DNA from: a virus
Direction: 5' to 3' (one strand)
DNA length: 30,700 nucleotides
IMG/VR virus record: IMGVR_UViG_3300005098_000032
Location: 1-30,700 of that record
Both the position numbers and the translations under genes were made by a program. Below are positions 8,741-15,285 of the stretch, piece after piece (positions within the stretch are counted from its first letter, which is position 1; every line of letters begins with the position of its first letter). Under the pieces are notes generated by a model. The model did no database searches, was not told where the DNA came from, and was given only the letters and a program-made list of their open reading frames with translations.

Positions 8741-9289
8741 TTATTCATCCTCCGAATTAAAAATACTAGTACCACTCCGACCTGGAGTAGTCTTCGGTTC
8801 AATTAAAGTAATATTCCAATTGGAAGTATTTTCCATTTCCTGTTCACCACTAAGCACACGAAGAGCGCTTTCTACCTGAGAAGCTAACTGTAATTTGAGC
8901 TGCTCCAACGCTGCTCGGTCACTCTTTCTGAAAGTGCCTTCCGTGTTCCAGGCTTCTCCTTCTTCTCCAGAAGAGTCTTCAAAAAGAATCGGCAACCTAT
9001 TCAGCAGCAACAATTTTACCCAACGGATTTCGGTAAGTTCTGCTAAATAGGCTTTATATTCAAGATCGGTGTTAGGATCTTCTACCAATTCCTGATTAGC
9101 ATATGTAGAAATCAAAGTTGCCCCTAAGCGGCGATAAAATCCAACTCTGCACTCCCGCACAGCTTGATTAATGAGCGCCTCAGCATCCGATTCTTCTGGA
9201 ACCCCAGAAAGACGAAGCTCTCGCTTTAATACTTCTAAAGCAGTTAATGGAGCCTCAGCTCGAACAAAAAGAGGTTTGAGTGCAACCAT
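8741..9289 (-). CDS. Head-tail connector (adaptor)-like protein
   Basis: A 182-residue, largely helical acidic protein located after the capsid genes and before the tail terminator-like gene, the usual place of the gp6/adaptor-type head-tail connector. Helices are evident at residues 15-50 (TALEVLKRELRLSG, EALINQAVRECRVGFYRRLG) and 75-110. The C-terminal 30 residues are polar and probably extended. The start has GAGGA 6 nt upstream and begins 1 nt after the preceding stop. Adaptors of this type form a 12-mer ring under the portal. The assignment is inference from position and helical character. Confidence 0.5.
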   Translation of the reverse strand: MVALKPLFVRAEAPLTALEVLKRELRLSGVPEESDAEALINQAVRECRVGFYRRLGATLISTYANQELVEDPNTDLEYKAYLAELTEIRWVKLLLLNRLPILFEDSSGEEGEAWNTEGTFRKSDRAALEQLKLQLASQVESALRVLSGEQEMENTSNWNITLIEPKTTPGRSGTSIFNSEDE

Positions 9290-9290
9290 A

Positions 9291-9635
9291 TTACATCCTC
9301 AAAAAGGCAATAGCCTCTTCCACGGTTTCAAAAGGTTCCATTTCTGGATCCTTTTCTTTGACCAAAAGATTTAATTCATCCAAACTTAACTTTTCATATT
9401 CTGGGGCTTTTACACCTTCTTCTTTTTCCATTTTCGATGATTTAAACCCAATTTTTTCATCTTCCACGGCTTCAACTTCTCCGACAGAAATGATTAAACC
9501 ATGGTCAAATAACCATTCAATCGACTCACGAGGAAGTCGCTCAAGAGCCTGAATAGGTACTTCAGCGCCAGGAAGAAACAGTCTACCTTTCAAACAAAGT
9601 GATCCCTTATCTTTGGCAACAAAATATCTTTCCAT
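9291..9635 (-). CDS. Small head protein with C-terminal HeH/LEM-like motif
   Basis: A 114-residue protein just downstream of the major capsid gene. I use ATG 9635 because CTGGAG lies 7 nt upstream; an ATG two codons earlier is too close to that site. The N-terminal half is beta-like (YFVAKDKGSLCLKGRLFLPG). The last 30 residues, LSLDELNLLVKEKDPEMEPF then TVEEAIAFL, resemble the short helix-extended-helix (HeH/LEM/SAP-like) motif often found at the ends of small phage head proteins. Function unknown; probably a minor head or head-completion factor. Confidence 0.5.
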   Translation of the reverse strand: MERYFVAKDKGSLCLKGRLFLPGAEVPIQALERLPRESIEWLFDHGLIISVGEVEAVEDEKIGFKSSKMEKEEGVKAPEYEKLSLDELNLLVKEKDPEMEPFETVEEAIAFLRM

Positions 9636-9660
9636 AATCATTCTCCAGTAAAGGGGGTTC

Positions 9661-9686
9661 GCCCGGTCCCGTTTTTGGGACCGGGC
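9661..9686 (-). terminator. Perfect 10-bp hairpin after the major capsid gene
   Basis: Perfect inverted repeat GCCCGGTCCC / GGGACCGGGC with a 6-nt A/C loop (minus strand), 17 nt downstream of the capsid stop. There is no T-run on the minus strand, so it may terminate weakly or protect the upstream capsid mRNA from 3' decay. Confidence 0.65.
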
Positions 9687-9702
9687 TTATGTTTAACCAT
9701 CC

Positions 9703-10749
9703 TTAGGACGCCACCTCCATGGAAACAGTGGAATCAGGAAGGATGGGGACACAAAGGGGTCTAGTGTGGACAAGAAGCTGCCGCACACTGGGATCCTTCT
9801 CCATCCAGCTCTTAGAAAACCGCTTCCCGACGAACTTCCTGCCTTCCAGGGCTTCAAAGTCAGGGATAGCGCCATACAGAGTCTCGAAACGGTTGCTGGG
9901 ACCCTCCACCACGAATTCAGCATACTTGGGGCGAATCAAGTCAACCGCAGAACCGTCTTCCTTGAGCACCTGACGAGAATACTCCCAAACACGAATTCCG
10001 CTGAACCGACCCAGATAAAGTGCGCCCTGCGCAGAGAAGTCTCCAACTCGGGTCACGTTACCGACTTCGTAATTTCGAGTATCCAGCATGCTCTGCACCT
10101 TAGGGTTAGCAAGAAAAGCCGCAGAAGCATCAGATCCAAGATAAACATCAGACAACACCAGGCCCGTATCCTTATTCACAAGCCTCTTTGCAGCGAGGAA
10201 ATCACTAGCCGGATCCCCACCCGAAGCATCCCACAGAGGCGAGGCAGTCACGCTATGACTAGCCTGGCGAGGGAAGGTGATCGTAAAGACTTCCTGGTCA
10301 CTCACGGAATACGTGATCTCGCCCCGGAGCGCCATAGCCGCCATCCACTCTTCACGATTCTCGATCAGGTCCATCAGGTGCTTTGCATCACGAGCAATAG
10401 CCTGCTGGATAGCCGAAAGCTGTTCTCCAGTAGACGGGAAGATGACCGTGCCAGGCTGCCGACCAAAGAAAAGTTCCGACGGCGTCATGGGGCGCTTGAT
10501 GCGAATATTGGGCATGGAAACCGTAGCGAATTTCTTTCCCAGACCCTCCACCATGACAGCCTCTCCGTTGACCCGCACCATGGGAGCCATCTTCCGCCCA
10601 CCGGTGAAGTATCCGATTTCAGCCGTTTCAGTAGAAAGAGTTCTTTCAGCCGCAAAAAGTCTATTTTTCAAAAAGCTCTGAGGCAGCTTGATCTCATTGA
10701 CCATCGCCGTCAGAGTCTGCCATTTAAGTTCATCAACAGAATATGCCAT
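9703..10749 (-). CDS. Major capsid protein (lambda gpE / phage_cap_E family)
   Basis: A 348-residue protein of the lambda E type. Family features in order: an N-terminal arm with FLKNRLFAAERTLSTE (about residues 26-41), IGYFTGGRKMAPMVRVNGEA (about 45-64), IRIKRPMTPSELFFGRQPG (about 82-100), and a C-terminal region with YGAIPDFEALEG, F-x-K-S-W and a run of Leu/Pro/Val near the end. Length matches the family (about 340-350). GGAGG lies 9 nt before ATG 10749. The gene follows the decoration protein gene, as D and E do in lambda. It forms the icosahedral shell with HK97 fold. A perfect hairpin follows the gene. Confidence 0.93.
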   Translation of the reverse strand: MAYSVDELKWQTLTAMVNEIKLPQSFLKNRLFAAERTLSTETAEIGYFTGGRKMAPMVRVNGEAVMVEGLGKKFATVSMPNIRIKRPMTPSELFFGRQPGTVIFPSTGEQLSAIQQAIARDAKHLMDLIENREEWMAAMALRGEITYSVSDQEVFTITFPRQASHSVTASPLWDASGGDPASDFLAAKRLVNKDTGLVLSDVYLGSDASAAFLANPKVQSMLDTRNYEVGNVTRVGDFSAQGALYLGRFSGIRVWEYSRQVLKEDGSAVDLIRPKYAEFVVEGPSNRFETLYGAIPDFEALEGRKFVGKRFSKSWMEKDPSVRQLLVHTRPLCVPILPDSTVSMEVAS

Positions 10750-10763
10750 TTTTTATTTCCTCC

Positions 10764-11162
10764 TTATCGGACCTCATCCAGGCCAGTAATCCACAATCCA
10801 CGTTCCCGCACAGCATCAGCTCTCAAACTATCTTTCAGATCGGATTCGGTTTCACCCGACGGCAGGACAATATCATCGTAATGAATCTCGCCCGCCATCA
10901 TAACCACACCCAAAACCTCTTTGCCACTTACAAGCTGAATAGCTTCCGGATAAACAAAACCTCTGATTTCCCCCGTTCCATTGGCCCCGCCGGAGGTCCA
11001 AACCACCCATTGTTTAGTAGACGTATTAAAAGCCACAGGCGTCCCAACTTCCAACTTATCCGTTCCAGCAGCAAAAGTCTTAGGATACTGATGAACGGGT
11101 TTAATCCTCGGATAAGGATCATAGGAGCCCTGAGAAAAGAGCTGATTGTCGTCGTATGCCAT
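10764..11162 (-). CDS. Head decoration protein (lambda gpD-like)
   Basis: A 132-residue protein immediately upstream of the capsid gene. It shows the pattern of the lambda gpD/HDPD family: an early segment with a free N-terminal arm, a FAAGTDKLEVGTPVAFNTST core (turn plus strand), GEIRGFVYPEAI, then LGVVMMAGEIHYDDIVLPSG near the C-terminus. GpD-like trimers bind the outer surface of expanded capsids and stabilise them after packaging. GGAG lies 8 nt before ATG 11162. The pairing with a gpE-type capsid strongly supports the call. Confidence 0.87.
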   Translation of the reverse strand: MAYDDNQLFSQGSYDPYPRIKPVHQYPKTFAAGTDKLEVGTPVAFNTSTKQWVVWTSGGANGTGEIRGFVYPEAIQLVSGKEVLGVVMMAGEIHYDDIVLPSGETESDLKDSLRADAVRERGLWITGLDEVR

Positions 11163-11174
11163 TTTTTTATCTCC

Positions 11175-12167
11175 TTATTTCTTCTTCTTTTCAATTTCTG
11201 CATTCACGGCCTTAGCCATTTTCCGACCAAGTTCCACCAATTCCAAATCGGCCTTGCTTAAAGAGACCACCTTATCAGACTTCTTGAGATCCTCATCCTC
11301 CGGAGGCTGATTAGAGGCTTTTTGCAACTCCTCCAATTCCTTCTTCAGTTCGGCAGCCTTCTTGTCGGCCTCTTCTTTTTCCTTCTGAAGACGAGCCAAC
11401 TTCTCTTCAGGGGTCTCTTTCTCGTCGCTCTTCTCATCCTTCTTCTGCTTCTCCAGCTCTTCAATTTTCTTCTTGAGAGCTTCCAGTTCTTTCTGCTTCT
11501 GCTCTTCAGCTTCCTTCTGAAGCTTTTCAAGAGCGGCCTTCTTCTCGGCCTCCAGGGCTTCCAGACGCTGGTTCATCTTGCTCAACATTTCTTTGATTTC
11601 ATCCACGTCTACATCCTCCGTTTTTTGACCTAAAATCTTCTTTACTAAACTAAGAAGGGCATTCTCTTTTTCAACTTCCGCCACTTCTTCCATTTGCGCT
11701 GGTCCAAACATGGAAACTCCGTTCCACTGGCCCTCTCTGTAGAGCTTGCGCAGTTCTTCATCCTCAATTTTAATGACCATTCCCCAACCGCCGGTTACGT
11801 CTACCTTCTTTCCCGAATAGTCTCTGAAGTCTTTGAAACGTTCATCACCCTTATGAATAAGAAAAGATTCAGCCACAAATGCCTGTTCTTTACTCAACGG
11901 CTTTCCACTATGTTGAAGATCAATCTCTCCTCCCCGACGCAGAAAATCATAAGCCATCTCTTTAATTACTTTCGCATCGGCGAAGTCGCCCTGGGAATCT
12001 ACGATCCCAGGAGCATAAACCACTGAGAGCAGTTCCCCTTCCTCTTGCATCTTGGTAAGGCTTCGGATCTCAATACTTCCATCTGCTTTGAAAAGAACAG
12101 GAAAGTTATTGGCCCCTTTAGGAACCAAAGAGATAAACTGAATCTTAGCTTTCTTGATCTTTCTCAT
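11175..12167 (-). CDS. XkdF-like prohead protease with C-terminal scaffold coiled coil
   Basis: About 330 residues from ATG 12167 (GAGG about 9 nt upstream; a longer reading from 12329 would begin inside the control region). Residues 1-155 match the putative XkdF-type serine protease family (Peptidase_S78_2): KIQFISLVPKGAN, VVYAPGIVDSQGDFADA, DLQHSG (candidate catalytic His86) and VAESFLIHKG (candidate Ser101). Residues about 165-300 are an almost continuous Lys/Glu/Leu coiled coil, the hallmark of a scaffolding domain. The protein probably scaffolds the prohead and then cleaves itself and other head proteins. First gene of the leftward late operon, next to the decoration and capsid genes. 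The protease family is fairly sure; catalytic residues are inferred. Confidence 0.85.
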   Translation of the reverse strand: MRKIKKAKIQFISLVPKGANNFPVLFKADGSIEIRSLTKMQEEGELLSVVYAPGIVDSQGDFADAKVIKEMAYDFLRRGGEIDLQHSGKPLSKEQAFVAESFLIHKGDERFKDFRDYSGKKVDVTGGWGMVIKIEDEELRKLYREGQWNGVSMFGPAQMEEVAEVEKENALLSLVKKILGQKTEDVDVDEIKEMLSKMNQRLEALEAEKKAALEKLQKEAEEQKQKELEALKKKIEELEKQKKDEKSDEKETPEEKLARLQKEKEEADKKAAELKKELEELQKASNQPPEDEDLKKSDKVVSLSKADLELVELGRKMAKAVNAEIEKKKK

Positions 12168-12334
12168 ATCTTCACGCCTCAATAATTTTTCACAAACTTT
12201 TTTGGGAAAAGTGCGTATCAAAGAGGGTTCGCACTTTGTTCCCCCTTGATACGCAAAAGGGCGAAAAAAGTTAGCGACTATTTTTTGATAGATGTATCTA
12301 ATTTCCCCAAAATTTTGGCGAAAGGACAAAAATT
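12168..12334. promoter_or_regulatory. Divergent control region with overlapping dyads
   Basis: This 167-bp gap separates the leftward head/tail operon from the rightward portal gene, so it must hold control signals for both. It contains: an 8-bp inverted repeat (AAAGTGCG 12208-12215 with 12230-12237); a 10-bp inverted repeat (TGCGTATCAA 12212-12221 with 12246-12255) that shares bases 12212-12215 with the first, so the two hairpins exclude each other; TAGAT-2nt-ATCTA (12289-12300); and the palindrome CCAAAATTTTGG (12307-12318). No convincing sigma70 promoter was found, so a phage-specific late activator is likely. Confidence 0.6.
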
Positions 12335-13642
12335 ATGACTAAAGAAGAAAAAGAAATCTCGAAAGCTTCCGTGCTTGTTCGTGTAGACGCACCGGAGCTG
12401 TATCCCACCTTGGGGCGATCCTCGGAAGAATCCTGGACCACCTACATCTTGAAGGCGGCCACGCCCAGGGACAGCAATATCCAGCTCCCCCATGGGAGGA
12501 AGACTCGCCCCTTCAATCTAGAGGCCACCAACAGCTTCAAGAATTTCAATGCCCACCACGCCAACTGTATCGAGACCAAGAAATCCGCCCACGTAGGGCT
12601 CGGCATGAAGAACGACAAGATCGAAAGTCGCCTGGATCGCTATTGTGTGATCTCTTGGCAAGAAGTGATCTCGGCCATTTCCGAAGATTATCATGCCAAT
12701 GCCAATGGGTATTTGGAAGTGGTGCGGCTGAAAAAGTCTGGCACAATTACCGGACTGCACCATATTCCCGCCAAAAATGTTTTCGTCAATCTTGAAGACG
12801 ATAAAATGAATTATCATTACGAAGTCGTGGGAGCGCATGGGGTAACGCACTTTGCTAGGTTCGGTGATTATACTCGTTTTAGTCGCACTTACAAACAATA
12901 TGCTTCAAGTGGCCCTACTTATTCTGAAATTATTCAATTTAAAGAACCTGGAAATCTTAGCCGTTGGTATGGAGTGCCTAGCTGGCTCTCTGCTACAGCG
13001 GCTATCGAACTGGTCCAATGTATGCATCAATTCTCTTATGATTTCTATTTGAATCGAGGTGTACCTGAGTTCTTGCTCTTCGCTCTTGGAAAACAGATCG
13101 ACAAGAAAACTTGGGATACCTTAACGACGGCTTTACAAAATGGGATCGGGCTCGGCAACAGTCACAAAAGTCTCGCTTTAAATATTCCCGATGAGGCGGT
13201 TAAAATTCAGCTAGAAAAGCTTGCAGTAGAGAATTCTGATCGAGGTTTCTCAGATCGAATGACAAATCTGGCATTGGAAATCGTAACAGCTCACAGAGTT
13301 CCACCCGCCCTTGCTAATATCCAAATTCCTGGGAAGCTCGGAGCGGCCAATGAACTTCCGAATGCCATTCTTTCGTTCCAGACTTTGGTGATCGGTCCGG
13401 CCCAGCATTTGTTCCAGACTATTCTTGCCAACACCATCGGAAAGGCGCTTCAGCTTCGGCGGAAAGATTTTGCCTTCAACACGATTACCGATGAGATGGG
13501 AAAGCAATTCAAGAAGACTAAGCCTGCAGATACTCTTGCTCGAATGCGAGAACCTGCGGCGGCGGGCGGAAGAAATCCTGCGGATGGACTTCTAAATGAT
13601 AAGGAGAAGCGGACCACGCAAAGAAATCAGACCAATGCGTAA
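12335..13642 (+). CDS. Phage portal protein (PBSX/XkdE type)
   Basis: A 435-residue protein of the PBSX-type portal family. Features in order: an N-terminal segment on the edge of the particle; NAHHANCIETKKSAHVGLG (about residues 72-90); QEVISAISEDYHANANGYLE (about 110-130, the conserved N-G-Y-x-E region); IIQFKEPGNLSRWYGVPSW (about 200-218), the most diagnostic portal stretch; and a helical C-terminal region with AHRVPPALANI before the wing/crown helices. The portal is the dodecameric DNA gate at one head vertex. AAAGGA lies 8 nt before ATG 12335. It is transcribed opposite to the other head genes, which is unusual. Its final codons overlap the next gene. Confidence 0.9.
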   Translation: MTKEEKEISKASVLVRVDAPELYPTLGRSSEESWTTYILKAATPRDSNIQLPHGRKTRPFNLEATNSFKNFNAHHANCIETKKSAHVGLGMKNDKIESRLDRYCVISWQEVISAISEDYHANANGYLEVVRLKKSGTITGLHHIPAKNVFVNLEDDKMNYHYEVVGAHGVTHFARFGDYTRFSRTYKQYASSGPTYSEIIQFKEPGNLSRWYGVPSWLSATAAIELVQCMHQFSYDFYLNRGVPEFLLFALGKQIDKKTWDTLTTALQNGIGLGNSHKSLALNIPDEAVKIQLEKLAVENSDRGFSDRMTNLALEIVTAHRVPPALANIQIPGKLGAANELPNAILSFQTLVIGPAQHLFQTILANTIGKALQLRRKDFAFNTITDEMGKQFKKTKPADTLARMREPAAAGGRNPADGLLNDKEKRTTQRNQTNA

Positions 13643-14129
13643 ATACGTTCAAAACTACTTGCGCATCGCGGCGCGCAAAATTAAATTCTTAGCCCAGCGC
13701 GAGGTCCGTAGCCGGACCTTGCGCCGGGCTATGGCAATTGATGAAAGCCAAATTGGAAATGGGGTCATCAAAGTATACGTGCCGCACTACTGGGCCAGAT
13801 TTGTCCACGATGGCACGGGACGAGTTCGTGGCGTGTCCATGGTCTGGTTTCCCAATCCCAAAGATGATCCCCGTCTGCGATGGGGACGACCGATCAAAAG
13901 GAGTCAGGTAAAACGGCTACGACTTAGTCGTCGAAAGTTTTACGCTCTAAAAAAGGCAGGAATTTTAGTGTGGTGTAAAAATCGCCGAGCGATCAAAGGC
14001 AATCCCTTTTTCAAAAAGGCCATTCTTAGATCAGGCCCAGCAATCGAGAAACTACTTGGAGATGTTTCAAAAAATCTTCAAATGGAAATCATTCGAACTT
14101 TCGACGGACTCCGCACTAAAGTGTCTTAG
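13635..14129 (+). CDS. HK97 gp10-like tail completion protein
   Basis: About 164 residues if it starts at ATG 13635, which overlaps the portal stop by 8 bp; an in-frame ATG at 13596 would give 177 residues, and neither has a strong ribosome site. The protein is very basic. It has VYVPHYWARFVHDGTG, matching the (V/I)-x-(V/A)-x-x-Y-A-x-x-(V/H)-x-x-G-T motif of the HK97 gp10 family, and the late NPFFKKAI motif of that family (P-F-x-x-A). Such proteins complete the head-tail interface. The call is by motif; the position next to the portal on the plus strand is atypical. Its 3' end overlaps the convergent resolvase gene by 14 bp. Confidence 0.6.
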   Translation: MRKYVQNYLRIAARKIKFLAQREVRSRTLRRAMAIDESQIGNGVIKVYVPHYWARFVHDGTGRVRGVSMVWFPNPKDDPRLRWGRPIKRSQVKRLRLSRRKFYALKKAGILVWCKNRRAIKGNPFFKKAILRSGPAIEKLLGDVSKNLQMEIIRTFDGLRTKVS

Positions 14130-14664
14130 CGCCCCAAAGAGCCAAACCTATTCCATCCATAACCTGTTTCCACTCCCCAGGCTTGAAGTGTGCCCCCCGA
14201 GACCCCGTAGGGTAAGTATAGCCCTGCGTCCTCTTACAGGGCCATCCTAGGGCCCTACAGGTACGCTCCTGGTGGATGGGCTTCGGGACGTTGCCCTTCC
14301 ATTCTCTGGGAGTAGGAATACGAACTAGAGACGGACCAAGAGCGGGTGTCGCTGCTCCAAGAATAGCTCCAGTAACATGCGCTAGCTTTAAAAGGTCGTT
14401 TGGGCGGGCCCGTCCTTTTCCCGTGTAAATTTGTTGACCCTCAATGATTAACAATTCACACTCGTCTACTAAAGAAATATAGCTCCAAATATATTGATCA
14501 AAAAACCACAACAGCTTATCGGCCATAGCAAGAACGGCATCTTTGCCTTTATATTTTTTAGAGACCGAAATAATTCCATAATCATAGATATTCTTCGATT
14601 CTAAATTATAAAAACCAAACCCACAATCGTGTAGATCCGGATCAATTCCAAAAACATATTTCAT
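14116..14664 (-). CDS. RuvC-like Holliday junction resolvase (RNase H fold)
   Basis: A 182-residue protein from ATG 14664, following the nucleotide phosphohydrolase gene after 4 nt. It fits the RuvC/RNase H-fold pattern: first strand VFGIDPDLHDCGFG with catalytic Asp8, a later strand ending in Glu75 (LLIIEGQQ), then KLAHVTGAILGAA, and a final helix with Asp170 (VMDGIGLALWG). Phages use such enzymes to resolve branched or recombination intermediates before packaging. The gene sits at the end of the replication operon, so it is likely produced with the polymerase set. It converges on, and overlaps by 14 bp, the gp10-like gene. The family call is good; substrate specificity is unknown. Confidence 0.8.
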   Translation of the reverse strand: MKYVFGIDPDLHDCGFGFYNLESKNIYDYGIISVSKKYKGKDAVLAMADKLLWFFDQYIWSYISLVDECELLIIEGQQIYTGKGRARPNDLLKLAHVTGAILGAATPALGPSLVRIPTPREWKGNVPKPIHQERTCRALGWPCKRTQGYTYPTGSRGAHFKPGEWKQVMDGIGLALWGAKTL

Positions 14665-14668
14665 GGTT

Positions 14669-15055
14669 CTATTCTTTCTTTTCCTGGCCGGTATTTGGAT
14701 CAAGTCGATTGTCCCGTCCAATTTTATATTTCGAATAGTGCAATAACATTGCCAAGTTGACGATAGCATGGGCAAGATGCGGTAGGCCCGACTCGGAATC
14801 AAGATCTTCTCCTCGGTGCCATGCCAAAAGATGCCGCATGGCTGAAGCGTAAGGCTGGAGCCAGGGGAGTCCCTTAGTCCAATTGTGTGATCCGTATTTT
14901 TGAGCCCCAAAAGTAAGTACTTTAGCGGCTTCGAGAATAAGAGCTGAGGGAACCAATTCGACTCTAGGTTTTCCTTCATCATACCGACAAGCCTCATGGG
15001 GATTATTAATATCGTGATTATATGGAGATTTAAAACGCGGATCTATTTCTGTCAT
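14669..15055 (-). CDS. dATP/dGTP diphosphohydrolase-type (MazZ/DUF5664) protein
   Basis: A 128-residue protein. It matches the phage family formerly DUF5664, which I recall includes MazZ-type dATP/dGTP diphosphohydrolases: RYDEGKPRVELVP (about residues 24-36), AAKVLTFGAQKYGSHNWTKG (about 43-62), AMRHLLAWHRGED (about 72-84) and SGLPHLAHAIVNLAMLL (about 89-105). The acidic and histidine residues in these blocks fit the metal site of an all-alpha NTP pyrophosphohydrolase. It would turn dATP/dGTP into dAMP/dGMP, changing nucleotide pools. I chose ATG 15055 because GGAGG lies 8 nt upstream. It overlaps the preceding gene by ATGA coupling and lies two genes from a family A polymerase. Activity here is inferred. 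Confidence 0.78.
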   Translation of the reverse strand: MTEIDPRFKSPYNHDINNPHEACRYDEGKPRVELVPSALILEAAKVLTFGAQKYGSHNWTKGLPWLQPYASAMRHLLAWHRGEDLDSESGLPHLAHAIVNLAMLLHYSKYKIGRDNRLDPNTGQEKKE

Positions 15056-15285
15056 TTTACATGCCTCCAAGGTTTTCTTAAACTGACCAAAGCCTTTGTT
15101 AGATCTAAAGAAGCCCTACGCATTGCTGCACGCTTAGAAGAAACAAAAATATAATGTGCCTGTTTTTGAGCTTCTTTGATTTCTTTTTTATAGGCTTTTA
15201 TTTTCTTTAGAAACCTATTTGTCTCATCAATTATTTCTTGTAAATGATTTATCTCTTGCTGAAATTCTTCACGAATTGACATCAT
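15052..15285 (-). CDS. Small basic coiled-coil protein, unknown function
   Basis: A 77-residue protein from the paired ATG codons at 15285/15282, with AGGAGG about 7 nt upstream. Residues 5-50 form a predicted coiled coil (REEFQQEINHLQEIIDETNR), followed by a Lys/Arg-rich tail. It overlaps the polymerase stop by ATGA and the next gene by 4 bp, so it is translationally coupled between the polymerase and nucleotide hydrolase genes. I do not recognise the family. A role with polymerase or DNA is suggested only by position and charge. Confidence 0.65.
   Translation of the reverse strand: MMSIREEFQQEINHLQEIIDETNRFLKKIKAYKKEIKEAQKQAHYIFVSSKRAAMRRASLDLTKALVSLRKPWRHVK

Noticed and set aside
9766-10881. 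A long plus-strand open frame opposite the capsid gene
   Set aside because: It is the antisense of a well-recognised capsid gene, has Arg/Ser/His-rich composition and no ribosome site.
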